Below are positions 35,251 through 46,164 of a stretch of 49,232 nt of DNA, one piece after another. The translations under genes were made by a program, and so were the position numbers. Every line of letters begins with the position of its first letter. The first letter of the stretch is position 1. Origin of the DNA: Steroidobacteraceae bacterium. GTDB taxonomy: Bacteria > Pseudomonadota > Gammaproteobacteria > Steroidobacterales > Steroidobacteraceae. The DNA lies in the NCBI GenBank assembly GCA_019634915.1, contig JAHCAN010000019.1, forward strand, positions 1 through 49,232, in the 5' to 3' direction. Under the pieces are notes generated by a model that had not been told where the DNA came from, did no database searches, and saw nothing but the letters and a program-made list of their open reading frames with translations.

Positions 35251-36120
35251 CTAGCGCGTTCCCGCGGCGTCCTTGAAGTAGCGGAAGAACTCGCTGTCGG
35301 GGCTCACCACGAGCACGTCGTCCCTGCCGATCGAGGTGCGATAGGCCTGCAGGCTGCGGTAGAACGCGTAGAACTCGGGATTGCGCTCGTACGCCTTCGC
35401 GTAGGTGGCGGCGGCGACCGCGTCGCCCTCGCCACGGATGCGCAGCGCGTCGCGCGCGGCGGCCGAGAGGATCTCGGTACGCTTGCGGTCGGCCTCGGCC
35501 TTGATGCGCTGGTTGTCCTTCTCGCCCTCGCCGCGCAGCTGGCGCGCCTGCTTCTCGAAGTTCTGCTTCATGTTGTCGTAGACGCGCGCCGCGACGTCGT
35601 CGGGCAGGTCGATGCGCTGCACGCGCACGTCCATCAGCTCGATGCCGAACTCGTCGACGGCCTGGCTCGCCCGGCCGAACATCTCGCCGGTCACGGCCGC
35701 GCGCTCGGCGGTCACGACTTCCTGCAGCGTGCGCTGCGCGACGGCGTTCTTGATGCCGTCCTTGACGATGTCGGCGAGGCGCTGGCCGGCCGCCTCCTCG
35801 TTGCCGCCGGTCGCGCGGAAATATTTCGCCGCGTCGGCAACGCGCCATTTGACGTAGAAGTCGACCAGCAGGCCGCGGTTCTCGTTCGTCAGGAAGGTCT
35901 CGCCCGCGTAGTTCTGCGTGACGACGCGCCGCTCGAAGCGCGCGACCTGGTCGATGAACGGCCACTTCATGTGCAGGCCGGGGCCGTAGTCGCCGCCCTG
36001 GATCTCGCCGAACTGCGTGCGGATCGCGAGCTGCGTCTGCTGCACCGTGAACAGCGAGGAGCTCGCAACGATCAGCAGCGCCACGAGGCCGAGCATCCAG
36101 GGGGTCACGCGCGGCGACAT
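35251..36120 (-). CDS. hflC: FtsH protease modulator HflC
   Basis: 289 aa SPFH/band-7 membrane protein that forms a cage with HflK around FtsH. One N-terminal membrane helix (about 8-26, LGLVALLIVASSSLFTV) is followed by the stomatin-like domain (HMKWPFIDQVARFERRV; MDVRVQRIDLPDDVA) and a coiled coil. It starts inside the hflK stop (TGATG). Confidence 0.96.
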   Translation of the reverse strand: MSPRVTPWMLGLVALLIVASSSLFTVQQTQLAIRTQFGEIQGGDYGPGLHMKWPFIDQVARFERRVVTQNYAGETFLTNENRGLLVDFYVKWRVADAAKYFRATGGNEEAAGQRLADIVKDGIKNAVAQRTLQEVVTAERAAVTGEMFGRASQAVDEFGIELMDVRVQRIDLPDDVAARVYDNMKQNFEKQARQLRGEGEKDNQRIKAEADRKRTEILSAAARDALRIRGEGDAVAAATYAKAYERNPEFYAFYRSLQAYRTSIGRDDVLVVSPDSEFFRYFKDAAGTR

Positions 36121-37217
36121 CAGCGCTCTCCCCGCTGGCGACCGTCGACCGTGACGGTCTCCGGTTCCGACGCCGCGCCGGATGCCGGCCGCGAGCCGGC
36201 GCTGGTATCGACCTCGCGCGCACGCCCCTCGGTCAGCTTGTCGAGCGGCAGATAGATCAGACTGTTGCCGACGCCCTTCGAGTCGATCACCACTTTCTTC
36301 GAGCCCTTCAGCACGCTTTCGATCGTGTCGATGTAGAGCCGCCGCCGGGTCACGGCCGGTGCGGCTTCGTAGGCAGCCCGCAGCTGCGTGAAGCGTGCGG
36401 CCTCGCCCTCGGCGAGCGCCGTGACCTGCGCCTTGTAGCCTTCGGCGTCCTGGATCTGGCGTGCCGCCGCGCCTTCGGCGACCGGAATGATGCCGCTCTG
36501 GTAGGCCTCGGCCTCCTTCTGCAGGCGGTCACGGTCGGCGATCGCCTTGTTCGCATCACGCTGCGAGGGCACGACCGCCTCGGGCACCTGCACCTCGGTC
36601 AGGTTGACGCTGGTGACGCGGATGCCGGTGCCGTAGAAATCGAGCGTGCGCTGGATCAGATCCTTGGTGCGCTCGGTGACCTGCTGGCGCGCCGACACGA
36701 GGATCGCCTCGAGCTCGCCGCGGCCGACGACTTCGCGGATCGCGCTCTCGCTGACTTCGCGCAGCGAGGATTCGGGATCGCGCACGCCGAACAGCATCTT
36801 CACCGGATCGCTGAACTGGTACTGCACGGCCAGCGTCAGGTTGACCAGGTTGACGTCGGCGGTCAGCACGCGCGACTCGTACTTGACGGTATTGACCTGC
36901 GAGACGTTGACCTTGGTGATCGTCTCGACGCCGCGCAGGCGCCAGCCGAGGCCGGGATCGCGCACGCCGACGAATTTGCCGAAGCGCTGCAGCACGCCGC
37001 GCTCGGCGGGCTGCACCTGGTAGAAGCCGCTCAGCAGCCAGACGGCCACGAGCGCGCCGAGCAGCAGCAGCGGCGAGAGCCCGCCGCCGCGCTTGCCGCC
37101 GCCGCCGAACAGCGACTCGAAACGGCGCTGCCATTCCTTCAGCGCCTGATCGAGGCCCTCGGGGCCGGGGCGCCTGCCCCAGGGATTCTGCTGACTGCCA
37201 GGTTGATTCCAAGCCAT
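36120..37217 (-). CDS. hflK: FtsH protease modulator HflK
   Basis: 365 aa partner of HflC. The Gly/Pro-rich cytoplasmic N-terminus MAWNQPGSQQNPWGRR leads to a membrane helix (about 58-78, LLLLGALVAVWLLSGFYQV). The band-7 domain follows (AERGVLQRFGKFVGVRDPGL; VNTVKYESRVLTADVNLVNL) with a coiled coil and a disordered tail. The ATG at 37215-37217 is chosen by the family N-terminus; it lies 2 nt after the hflX stop. Confidence 0.96.
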   Translation of the reverse strand: MAWNQPGSQQNPWGRRPGPEGLDQALKEWQRRFESLFGGGGKRGGGLSPLLLLGALVAVWLLSGFYQVQPAERGVLQRFGKFVGVRDPGLGWRLRGVETITKVNVSQVNTVKYESRVLTADVNLVNLTLAVQYQFSDPVKMLFGVRDPESSLREVSESAIREVVGRGELEAILVSARQQVTERTKDLIQRTLDFYGTGIRVTSVNLTEVQVPEAVVPSQRDANKAIADRDRLQKEAEAYQSGIIPVAEGAAARQIQDAEGYKAQVTALAEGEAARFTQLRAAYEAAPAVTRRRLYIDTIESVLKGSKKVVIDSKGVGNSLIYLPLDKLTEGRAREVDTSAGSRPASGAASEPETVTVDGRQRGER

Positions 37218-37219
37218 TG

Positions 37220-38593
37220 TTAACGCGTATCCGCCACCGCGAGGGGAACGTGGGATTCTAGCAGTCCGTCGACCGCCGCAGGAATGGCCGGCCCGGCCGC
37301 CACGGCCGCCACGGCCGCCACGGCCGCCACCCGCACGCCGGGGGCCTGCGCGAGCGCCAGCAGCTCGACCTCGGGCAGCTGCACGTCGAGATCGCAACCG
37401 CCGTCGTCGAGTGCGCGCTCGGCGCGCACCGTGCCGGCGGCGTACAGCCGCGAACGCAGCGCACCCTGGCCGGCCGCGAGCCGCAGCGTCGCGCCGCGCA
37501 CGCTGCGTGCGAGTCGTTCGGCGATCGCCTCGCGCAGCAGCTCGAGGCCGGCGCCGTGCGCAGCGGAAATCCATGCGCGGGCCGGCACGTCATCGGCGTC
37601 GCGTTCGACCCGCGGCTGCACTTCGAGCCGGTCGATCTTGTTGTAGACGCGAATCTGCGGGATGTCGCCCGCCCCGATCTCGTCGAGCACGGCGTTGACC
37701 TGCCCGATGTGCTCGTCGCGCCGCGGATCGCTCGCGTCGATCACGTGCAGCAGCAGCGTCGCCTCGCGCGCCTCGGTGAGCGTGGAGCGGAAGGCCGCGA
37801 CCAGCTCGTGCGGCAGTTCGCGGATGAAGCCGACCGTGTCGGCCAGCACGACCTCGGTGCCGCCCGGCAATTTCAGGCGCCGCACCAGCGGATCGAGCGT
37901 CGCGAACAGCTGGTCGGCGACGTAGGCCTCGGCGCCGGTCAGCGCGCGAAACAGCGTCGACTTGCCGGCGTTCGTGTAACCGACCAGCGCCACCGACGGC
38001 ACCGGAATCTCCGCGCGCGCGCGCCGGCCGGTCTCGCGCTGCACCTGCAGCTTCGCAAGCCGTTGCGTCAGCAGGCGCACGCGCTTGCCGAGCAGCCGCC
38101 GGTCGGTCTCGAGCTGCGTTTCGCCCGGGCCGCGCAGGCCGATGCCGCCGCCGCGCTGGCGTTCGAGGTGGGTCCAGCCGCGCACCAGGCGGCTCGCGAT
38201 GTGCTTCAGCTGCGCGAGCTCGACCTGCAGCTTGCCCTCGTGGCTGCGCGCGCGCTGCGCGAAGATGTCGAGGATCAGGCCGTTGCGGTCGAGCACGCGC
38301 CGCCCGGTCAGCTTCTCGAGATTGCGCTCCTGGCTCGGCGAGAGCGCGTGGTCGACGAGGATCAGATCGGCCGACTGTTCGACCGCGCTCACGCGGATCT
38401 CGTCGGCCTTGCCGCTGCCGACGAAGTAGCGCGGATCGGGACGCTCGCGCCGCCCGGTGATCGTGGCGACCGGCTGCGCGCCCGCGGAGCACGCGAGCGC
38501 CGTGAATTCCTCGATGTCCTCGGGATCGGCAGCGGCGCCGAGGCCGAGGCGCACCAGCACCGCACGCTCACCGGCGCGGGGTCGTTCGAACAC
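37220..38593 (-). CDS. hflX: GTPase HflX
   Basis: 457 aa ribosome-binding GTPase that splits stalled 70S ribosomes. The N-terminal domain contains the glycine-rich RGGGIGLRGPGETQLETDRR. The G domain has GYTNAGKST, DTVGFIRELPHELVAAF and NKID. The C-terminal domain ends with an Ala/Val repeat (RVAAVAAVAAVAAGPA) encoded by a 9 bp tandem repeat. It lies 27 nt downstream of hfq. Confidence 0.96.
   Translation of the reverse strand: MFERPRAGERAVLVRLGLGAAADPEDIEEFTALACSAGAQPVATITGRRERPDPRYFVGSGKADEIRVSAVEQSADLILVDHALSPSQERNLEKLTGRRVLDRNGLILDIFAQRARSHEGKLQVELAQLKHIASRLVRGWTHLERQRGGGIGLRGPGETQLETDRRLLGKRVRLLTQRLAKLQVQRETGRRARAEIPVPSVALVGYTNAGKSTLFRALTGAEAYVADQLFATLDPLVRRLKLPGGTEVVLADTVGFIRELPHELVAAFRSTLTEAREATLLLHVIDASDPRRDEHIGQVNAVLDEIGAGDIPQIRVYNKIDRLEVQPRVERDADDVPARAWISAAHGAGLELLREAIAERLARSVRGATLRLAAGQGALRSRLYAAGTVRAERALDDGGCDLDVQLPEVELLALAQAPGVRVAAVAAVAAVAAGPAIPAAVDGLLESHVPLAVADTR
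37295..37330. repeat. Four copies of a 9 bp tandem repeat inside hflX
   Basis: GGCCGCCAC repeats four times in tandem without change. It encodes repeated Val-Ala-Ala in the C-terminal tail of HflX. Each copy is a whole number of codons, so gain or loss would change tail length without a frameshift. Confidence 0.95.
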
Positions 38594-38620
38594 TCTCGGG
38601 TCCTGGTCGCTGGCGCGCCA

Positions 38621-38878
38621 TCACTCCGCTGGCGGCTCCGCCGCGCCCGCGGTCTCGTCGGCCGACGGCACGCGCACATTGCGGGCCGGCACGACGGTCG
38701 AGATCGCGTGCTTGTACACCATCTGGCTGACACTGTTCTTCAGCAGCACCACGAACTGATCGAACGAATCGATCTGGCCCTGCAGCTTGATGCCGTTGAC
38801 GAGGTAGATGGATACGGGGATGCGCTCCTTGCGCAGCGCATTCAGGAAGGGGTCCTGCAGGGACTGTCCTTTGGCCAT
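38621..38878 (-). CDS. hfq: RNA chaperone Hfq
   Basis: 85 aa Sm-like protein that pairs small RNAs with mRNAs. [20 protein letters not shown] carries the proximal-face Gln and Phe. [20 protein letters not shown] and the Sm2 [12 protein letters not shown] are intact. The C-terminal tail (about 68-85) is short and acidic ([12 protein letters not shown]). It is 81 nt after miaA, and an AAGGAG site precedes the ATG. Confidence 0.97.
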   Translation of the reverse strand: MAKGQSLQDPFLNALRKERIPVSIYLVNGIKLQGQIDSFDQFVVLLKNSVSQMVYKHAISTVVPARNVRVPSADETAGAAEPPAE

Positions 38879-38959
38879 TGGGTTCTCCTTGTTGTCGAGT
38901 CTCGGGTCCGCAGCAGCAGCGCGGTGGCAGGCAAGCAGCCCCGGCGAGGCGAGGCATAA

Positions 38960-39916
38960 CTACGGAAATGATATCACAGCGCGCGGCCAGCCTGCCTGCA
39001 CCCGGGCTTGCCAAGCGGCCTCGGCGCCGCCGGCGAAAGGGTCGATTTTTTCCAGCAATAACGAGGACTTGAGCCAGGTCAGCTGGCGCTTCGCGAGCTG
39101 CCGCGTGGCCGCGATCGCGCGCGTCACCGCCACGTCCAGCGGCTGCTCGCCGGCCAGATGCGACCACAGCTGGCGGTAGCCCACCGCACGGATCGCCGGG
39201 TGCCGCGGCGTGAGGTCTCCGCGGGCGTACAGCCGGCGCACCTCCTCGAGGAGGCCCGCCGCCATCATCGCCTCGAAACGCCGCGCGATGCGTTCGTGCA
39301 GCACTGCCCGCTCGCCGGGCACGAGCGCGACGGCCCGGAAATCGAACTCCGCCGGTGCGACGCCGGAGGTGGCGCGCTGCAATGCCGAGATCGGCACGCC
39401 GGTCGCGAGCGACACCTCGAGCGCGCGCTGGATGCGCTGGCGGTCGTTCGGGTGGATGCGCGCCGCCGCGGACGGATCGAGACGCGCGAGCTCGGCGTGC
39501 AGTGCCGGCCAGCCGAGCCGGGCCGCGCGTGCGTCGATGTCCTCGCGCAGCGCGCCCTGCGCCGCCGGCAGCACCGCGATGCCGTGCAGCAGGCCGCGCA
39601 GATAGAGCATCGTGCCGCCGACGACCACCGGCAGTCTGCCGCGCGCGACGACGTCGCGCAGCGCCTGCGTCGCGTCGGCGACGAATTCCCCCGCCGAATA
39701 GCTCCCGGCCGCATCACGCAGATCGAGCAGGTGGTGCGGCACGCGCGCACGCGTCGCGGCATCGGGTTTGGCCGTGCCGATATCGAGGCCGCGATAGACC
39801 TGCGCGGAATCGCAGCTGACGATCTCCACGGGCAGCGTGTCGGCGAGCCGCAGTGCCCAGTCGCTCTTGCCGACGCCGGTGGGGCCGGTGAGGACGACGA
39901 CGGTCGCGCGACTCAT
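38960..39916 (-). CDS. miaA: tRNA dimethylallyltransferase MiaA
   Basis: 318 aa enzyme that prenylates A37 of tRNAs reading UNN codons. P-loop LTGPTGVGKSDWAL, SCDSAQVYRGLDIGTAKPDA, GGTMLYLRGLLHGI and NDRQRIQRALEV are present. The ATG at 39916 begins 10 nt after the mutL stop; a GTG at 39937 that overlaps mutL is less likely because SRATVVVL directly after the ATG matches the usual N-terminus. Confidence 0.96.
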   Translation of the reverse strand: MSRATVVVLTGPTGVGKSDWALRLADTLPVEIVSCDSAQVYRGLDIGTAKPDAATRARVPHHLLDLRDAAGSYSAGEFVADATQALRDVVARGRLPVVVGGTMLYLRGLLHGIAVLPAAQGALREDIDARAARLGWPALHAELARLDPSAAARIHPNDRQRIQRALEVSLATGVPISALQRATSGVAPAEFDFRAVALVPGERAVLHERIARRFEAMMAAGLLEEVRRLYARGDLTPRHPAIRAVGYRQLWSHLAGEQPLDVAVTRAIAATRQLAKRQLTWLKSSLLLEKIDPFAGGAEAAWQARVQAGWPRAVISFP

Positions 39917-39926
39917 GTCCGCCGGA

Positions 39927-41792
39927 TCAGCGCCCACGCAGGAACAGCTGGTCGAGCTCGGCGAGCGTGAGGCGTGCCCAGGTCGGCCGGCCGTGATTGC
40001 ACTGATCGGCGCGCTCGGTCGCCTCCATCCCGCGCAGCAGCGCGTTCATCTCCGGCAAGGTCAGGCGGCGATGCGCGTGGATGGCGCTGCGGCAGGCGAG
40101 CGTGCCGAGCAGCCGGTGGCCCGGCTCCTCGAAGTGGCGCGAGCCGCCGCCATCGAGCGCATCGCGGGCCACGTCGCGCAGCAGCTCCGCCAGATCGGTG
40201 CGCGGACCGAGCAGCGCCGGCACGCGGCGCACCGCGAGCCGCTCGGGCGCGAGCCGCTCGATGTCGAAGCCGAGCGCGGTCCACTCCTCGCCCGCATCGA
40301 TCACCGCGTCGACCTCGTGCGCCCGCAGCGACACGACCACCGGCTCGAGCAGGGCCTGTGAAGCCGGTGTGCCCGCCATCTGCCGCTTGTACTGCTCGTA
40401 CAGCACGCGCTCGTGTGCGGCGTGCATGTCGACGAGGATCAGGCCGTCGGCGTTCTGCGCGAGGATGTACACGCCGTGCAGTTGCGCGATTGCGGTGCCG
40501 AGCGGCTGGTCGGCCGCCGGCCAGGACGCCGCCGCGACATCATCCGCGCCCGCTGCCGTTCGCACACCAGTGCCGACGCCTGCACCGCCACCCCCGATTG
40601 CGACGCCGTCGGCGACGGCGCCCGGCGTGAAGGCCTCCGGCGCATGGCGCGCGAACGGCAACGGCTGCGTCGCCGCCGGCGCGGCGTAGCCCGGCCACAG
40701 CGACGCGAGCGTTCCAGCCGGCGCGCCCGGCGCACCCGTCACGCCCGTCACCCCCGGCGCTGCGGCGCTGCCCTGCACTGCGCCCGCCGCAGCCGGCCGC
40801 GTCGCCGCGAGCGCGCGCTCGACCGCGCGGAAGACGAAGTCATGGATCTGGCGGCTGTCGCGGAACCGCACTTCGAGCTTCGCCGGATGCGCGTTGACAT
40901 CGACCAGCCGCGGATCGAGCGTCAGCTGCAGCAGGTACGTCGGGTGCCGGCCGTGGTACAGCACGTCGCGAAAGCCGAGTCGCACGGCGTTCATCAGCAG
41001 GCGATCGCGCACGTGGCGGCCGTTGACGAACCAGTACTGCGCATCGGGCTGGGCGCGCGCGGCGGTCGGCGCGCCGATCCAGCCCTCGATCGTCACCGGG
41101 CCGGCCGAATGACTCAGCGGCAGTGCGCGCTCGAGGAACTGCGCGCCGAGCACCGCGTCGATGCGGCGCGAGGGACTCTCGCCGGCCCCGATCGCCGGCG
41201 CATCGAGCAGCGTGCGCGTGCCGCTGCGCAGCCGAAAGGCCACGTCCGGACGCGACAGCGCGAGCCGCTCGACCCAGCGCGCGATGTGCCCGGTCTCGGT
41301 CGTGTCGCTGCGCACGAACTTGCGCCGCGCGGGCACGTTGTAGAACAGGTCGCGCACTTCGATCGTCGTGCCCGGCGGATGCGCCGCCGGCCGCACGGCG
41401 CCGACGTGGCCGCCCTCGACGGTGACTTCGTGGGCCTGTCCGGCGCCGGCGGGCCGCGACACGACGCGCAGCTTCGCGACCGAGCCGATCGACGGCAGCG
41501 CCTCGCCGCGAAAGCCGAGCGTGCCGACCGCCTCGAGATCCTCGAGCGAGGCGATCTTGCTGGTCGCATGGCGCGCGATCGCGAGCGGCAGCTCCGCGGC
41601 CGCGATGCCGGCGCCGTCGTCGCGCACGCGGATCAGCCCGACGCCGCCGCGCTCGATGTCGATCTCGATGCGGCGCGCCCCGGCATCGAGCGCGTTCTCG
41701 ACCAGCTCCTTGACCGCGGAGGCCGGCCGCTCGATCACCTCGCCGGCGGCGATCTGGTCGATGAGTTCGTCGGCGAGGATGCGGATCGACAT
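39927..41792 (-). CDS. mutL: DNA mismatch repair protein MutL with endonuclease motif
   Basis: 621 aa. The N-terminal GHKL ATPase begins SIRILADELIDQIAAGEVIE and includes RDDGAGI and GFRGEALPSI. A variable Ala/Pro/Gly linker spans about 335-430. The C-terminal domain contains DMHAAHERVLYE, which fits the DQHA-x2-E-x4-E endonuclease motif, plus ACRSAIHAH and CNHGRP zinc ligands. So this MutL probably nicks DNA itself, unlike E. coli MutL, which depends on MutH. It sits between amiC and miaA as in enterics. Confidence 0.96.
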   Translation of the reverse strand: MSIRILADELIDQIAAGEVIERPASAVKELVENALDAGARRIEIDIERGGVGLIRVRDDGAGIAAAELPLAIARHATSKIASLEDLEAVGTLGFRGEALPSIGSVAKLRVVSRPAGAGQAHEVTVEGGHVGAVRPAAHPPGTTIEVRDLFYNVPARRKFVRSDTTETGHIARWVERLALSRPDVAFRLRSGTRTLLDAPAIGAGESPSRRIDAVLGAQFLERALPLSHSAGPVTIEGWIGAPTAARAQPDAQYWFVNGRHVRDRLLMNAVRLGFRDVLYHGRHPTYLLQLTLDPRLVDVNAHPAKLEVRFRDSRQIHDFVFRAVERALAATRPAAAGAVQGSAAAPGVTGVTGAPGAPAGTLASLWPGYAAPAATQPLPFARHAPEAFTPGAVADGVAIGGGGAGVGTGVRTAAGADDVAAASWPAADQPLGTAIAQLHGVYILAQNADGLILVDMHAAHERVLYEQYKRQMAGTPASQALLEPVVVSLRAHEVDAVIDAGEEWTALGFDIERLAPERLAVRRVPALLGPRTDLAELLRDVARDALDGGGSRHFEEPGHRLLGTLACRSAIHAHRRLTLPEMNALLRGMEATERADQCNHGRPTWARLTLAELDQLFLRGR

Positions 41793-41859
41793 GGGGCCAT
41801 TCTACGGCCCCGTGCGCAGGTTTCGGCGATTGCCGCAGCCGCCGGCCGGCGGCCGTGCT

Positions 41860-43050
41860 TCAGTCCGCGGCGGCGAGCCGGCGCAGTTCGGCGAAGCGCG
41901 TGCCTTCGGGCGGATTGTGCGTGAAGTAGGTCTGCACGCCGTCGACGATCGCGTCGGCGAGCCGCCGCCGCTGCGCATCGCTGCGCAGGCGCTTCTCGTC
42001 GGCCGCGTTGGTGATGTAGGCGGTCTCGATCAGCATCGACGGGATGTCGGGCGACTTCAGCACCAGGAAGCCCGCCTGCTGCACGCGCGTCTTGCGCACC
42101 GGCACCACTCCGCCGAACGAATCGAGCACCCGCTCGGCCGCCTGCATGCTCGCGGTGATGCTCGCCGCCTGCGACAGGTCGAGCAGCACCGAGGCGAGCG
42201 TGTCGTCCTTGTCGCTGAGCGACACGCCGCCGCGCAGGTCGGCGGCGTTTTCGCGCTCGGCGAGCCAGCGCGCGGCCTCGTCGGTCGCGCCCCGCTCGGA
42301 GAGCACGTAGACCGATGCGCCCGACACGCCGCGGTCGCGCAACGCATCGGCATGCACCGAGACGAACATGTCGGCCTTCGCGGCCCGCGCCCGCCGGATG
42401 CGCTCGCGGTGCGCGATGTAGTAGTCACCGTCGCGCGTCAGCACGGCGCGCATGCCCGGCTCGCGATTGATGCGCGCGGCCAGCTCGCGCGCGATCTCGA
42501 GCACGACCGTCTTCTCGTAAGTGCCGCCGTGGCCGATCGCGCCGGGATCCTTGCCGCCGTGGCCGGCGTCGATCGCGATCACGACGTCGCGCGTGCCGCC
42601 GCGCGGCGCATGCGCGGCGGCCACCACGCGCTGCGTGCCCGACGCCGTCGCGGCCACGCCGGCGAGCTCGATCACCAGCCGGTGCCCGCCGTCGGCGGAC
42701 GGCGCGAGGCGCGTCACGCGCGGCGCCTCGTCCGAACTCGTCTCGACGACGAGCCGCAGCGCCCCGCCCGGCTGAACACCGGACCGCACGGCGATGATCG
42801 CGCCCTGCGCACGCGGCAGTTTGACGCCGGCCGCCAGTTCCGTGTCGGCCAGATCGAGCACGACGCGGCGCGGGCTGTCGAGCGTGAAGAGCTTGTACTC
42901 GGCATTCGCCGTCAGCTCGACGACGACGCGCGCGCCGTCGGCCCCGCCCGAGGCGCGCACCGCCTCGACGCGGCGGCCGGCGGCCGACGCATCGATCGTC
43001 GCGAAACTCGCGGCAAGGCATAGGACGGCAGCGGCCAGCACGGTGCGCAT
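41860..43050 (-). CDS. amiC: N-acetylmuramoyl-L-alanine amidase (AmiB/AmiC type)
   Basis: 396 aa exported murein amidase acting in daughter-cell separation. A signal peptide (about 1-24) precedes an AMIN domain (AEYKLFTLDSPRRVVLDLAD). The Amidase_3 domain has zinc ligands in DAGHGGKDPGA, TYEKTVVLEIA and VSVHADA, with the catalytic Glu in LIETAYITN. The inserted helix region (WLAERENAADLRGG to QAAERVLDSFG) is the autoinhibitory segment controlled by EnvC/NlpD-type activators. AmiB is an equally valid label. Confidence 0.93.
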   Translation of the reverse strand: MRTVLAAAVLCLAASFATIDASAAGRRVEAVRASGGADGARVVVELTANAEYKLFTLDSPRRVVLDLADTELAAGVKLPRAQGAIIAVRSGVQPGGALRLVVETSSDEAPRVTRLAPSADGGHRLVIELAGVAATASGTQRVVAAAHAPRGGTRDVVIAIDAGHGGKDPGAIGHGGTYEKTVVLEIARELAARINREPGMRAVLTRDGDYYIAHRERIRRARAAKADMFVSVHADALRDRGVSGASVYVLSERGATDEAARWLAERENAADLRGGVSLSDKDDTLASVLLDLSQAASITASMQAAERVLDSFGGVVPVRKTRVQQAGFLVLKSPDIPSMLIETAYITNAADEKRLRSDAQRRRLADAIVDGVQTYFTHNPPEGTRFAELRRLAAAD

Positions 43051-43093
43051 GGCGGCTTAATGTAAAGCGGGTGCGGAGCTAATTCAATATAAA

Positions 43094-43572
43094 TTAATGG
43101 GATACGCGAACAAGCTCCAGCGCTGCCGCATACCATGCGGCCCCGCGCGGCCCGCCCCCCGCGAGCCGCACCGGATGCGCAGCCGCCTCGATCGAGAGCT
43201 CGAGCTGCAGGTCGCAGTCGGGCAAAGCTCCGGCGGCGCGCTCGGGCCACTCGACGATCCACAGATGGCCGGGCGCGTGCAGCTCGCGCAGCCCGAGCGG
43301 TTCGAGCTCTTCGGGGCCGCCCAGGCGATACAGGTCCGCGTGCACGATCGTGAGCCGCGCGAGCCGATACACCTCGATCAGCGCATAGCTCGGACTGCGC
43401 ACCGGGCCGGCGACACCCGCCGCCGCGAGCAGGCCGCGCGCGAGCGTCGTCTTGCCCGCGCCGAGTTCGCCCGACAGAAAGAGCAGCAGCGGCTCATCGA
43501 GTGGCAGCGGGCACGCGCGCGCGAGCGCGGCGCCAAGCCCGGCCATCGCCCCGGCATCGGCAGCCGCGTAGC

Positions 43573-43576
<4 letters not shown>
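43094..43576 (-). CDS. tsaE: tRNA threonylcarbamoyladenosine biosynthesis ATPase TsaE, possible CTG start
   Basis: 160 aa P-loop ATPase working with TsaB-TsaD in t6A37 synthesis. SGELGAGKTTLARGLL, VRSPSYALIEVY, HADLYRLGGPEEL and WIVEWPERA are the family motifs. A CTG at 43574-43576 overlaps the nnr stop as CTGA and places the P-loop Gly at residue 36, against about 35 in E. coli. The first ATG (43546) would trim ten residues, giving 150 aa and a shortened first strand/helix. No ATG, GTG or TTG is seen between the nnr 3' end and that ATG. Identity is certain, start uncertain. Confidence 0.9.
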
Positions 43577-45045
<1,469 letters not shown>

Positions 45046-45051
45046 GCGGTG

Positions 45052-45057
45052 ATTATA
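45052..45057 (-). promoter_or_regulatory. nnr: -10 element six bases before the nnr ATG
   Basis: A perfect TATAAT on the minus strand ends 6 nt before the nnr start codon, so transcription would begin at or next to the ATG. No ribosome binding site fits between. A -35 is weak and would lie in the queG start. This suggests a leaderless mRNA. Confidence 0.45.
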
Positions 45058-45076
45058 CTGTCCGCCGCCGCAAGCC

Positions 45077-46150
45077 ATGACCGAGAATCCCGCACCCGAC
45101 TACGCCGCGATCCGCCGGCTGCTCGACACCGAAGCCGCGAGGCTCGGCTTTACGGCGGTCGGCATCACCGGCATCGACCTGACCGACGACGAGCGCCGGC
45201 TCGAGCACTGGCTCGCGGCCGGCCGTCACGGCGAGATGGAGTACATGGCGCGCCACGGCACGAAGCGTTCGCGCCCCGCCGAGCTGCTGCCGGGCACGAT
45301 CCGCGTGATCTCGGTGCGCATGGATTACCGGGCACCCGGCACGCGCGCGCCGGAAGCCGTGCTCGGCGATCCCGAACTTGGCTATGTCTCGCGCTACGCG
45401 CTCGGCCGCGACTACCACAAGCTGATGCGCCGCGCGCTCGCGAAACTCGCGGCCACGCTCGAGGCCGCCGCCGGTCCGTTCGGCCATCGCGTGTTCGTCG
45501 ACAGCGCGCCGGTGCTCGAGAAGGCGCTCGCGCGCAACGCCGGCCTCGGCTGGATCGGCAAGCACACCAATCTGATCGCGCGCGACGCCGGCTCGTGGTT
45601 CTTCATCGGCGAGATATTCACGACGCTCGAGCTGCCGGTGGACCCGCCCGCGAGCGCGCATTGCGGCAGCTGCAGCGCCTGCATCCCGGCCTGTCCGACC
45701 GGCGCGATCACCGCGCCCTACGAGCTCGATGCGCGCCGCTGCATCTCCTACCTGACGATCGAGCTGCACGGCCCGATTCCCGAGGCGCTGCGCCCCGCGC
45801 TCGGCAACCGCATCTACGGCTGCGACGACTGCCAGCTCGTGTGCCCGTGGAACAAGTTCGCGCGCACGGCGAGCCACCCCGACTTCCACGCGCGCCACGC
45901 ACTCGATGCACCGCGGCTCGACGAGCTGTTCGCGTGGACCGAAGCGCAGTTCGATCAGCGCATGCGCGGCTCGGCGGTCTACCGCATCGGCTACGAGCGC
46001 TGGCTGCGCAACATCGCGGTGGCGCTCGGCAATGCGCCGTCGACGCCGGCGACGCTCGCCGCGCTGCGCGCTCGCGCGGCGGACCCCTCGCCGCTGGTGC
46101 GCGAACACGTTACCTGGGCGCTCGCGCGCCACGCAGCCGCGGGCGGGTGA
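45077..46150 (+). CDS. queG: Epoxyqueuosine reductase QueG
   Basis: 357 aa cobalamin- and Fe-S-dependent enzyme for the last step of queuosine synthesis in tRNA. The N-terminal half contains RVISVRMDYR, GRDYHKLMRR and GWIGKHTNLI. Two 4Fe-4S clusters are bound by CGSCSACIPACPTGA and C(730 region) with YGCDDCQLVCPWN. A HEAT-like C-terminal end (LRNIAVALGNAPSTPATLAAL) recognises tRNA. It is divergent from nnr, 31 nt apart, the usual neighbourhood. It is the only plus-strand gene between 33973 and the window end. Confidence 0.96.
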   Translation: MTENPAPDYAAIRRLLDTEAARLGFTAVGITGIDLTDDERRLEHWLAAGRHGEMEYMARHGTKRSRPAELLPGTIRVISVRMDYRAPGTRAPEAVLGDPELGYVSRYALGRDYHKLMRRALAKLAATLEAAAGPFGHRVFVDSAPVLEKALARNAGLGWIGKHTNLIARDAGSWFFIGEIFTTLELPVDPPASAHCGSCSACIPACPTGAITAPYELDARRCISYLTIELHGPIPEALRPALGNRIYGCDDCQLVCPWNKFARTASHPDFHARHALDAPRLDELFAWTEAQFDQRMRGSAVYRIGYERWLRNIAVALGNAPSTPATLAALRARAADPSPLVREHVTWALARHAAAGG

Positions 46151-46164
46151 GCCGCGTCGCCGGC

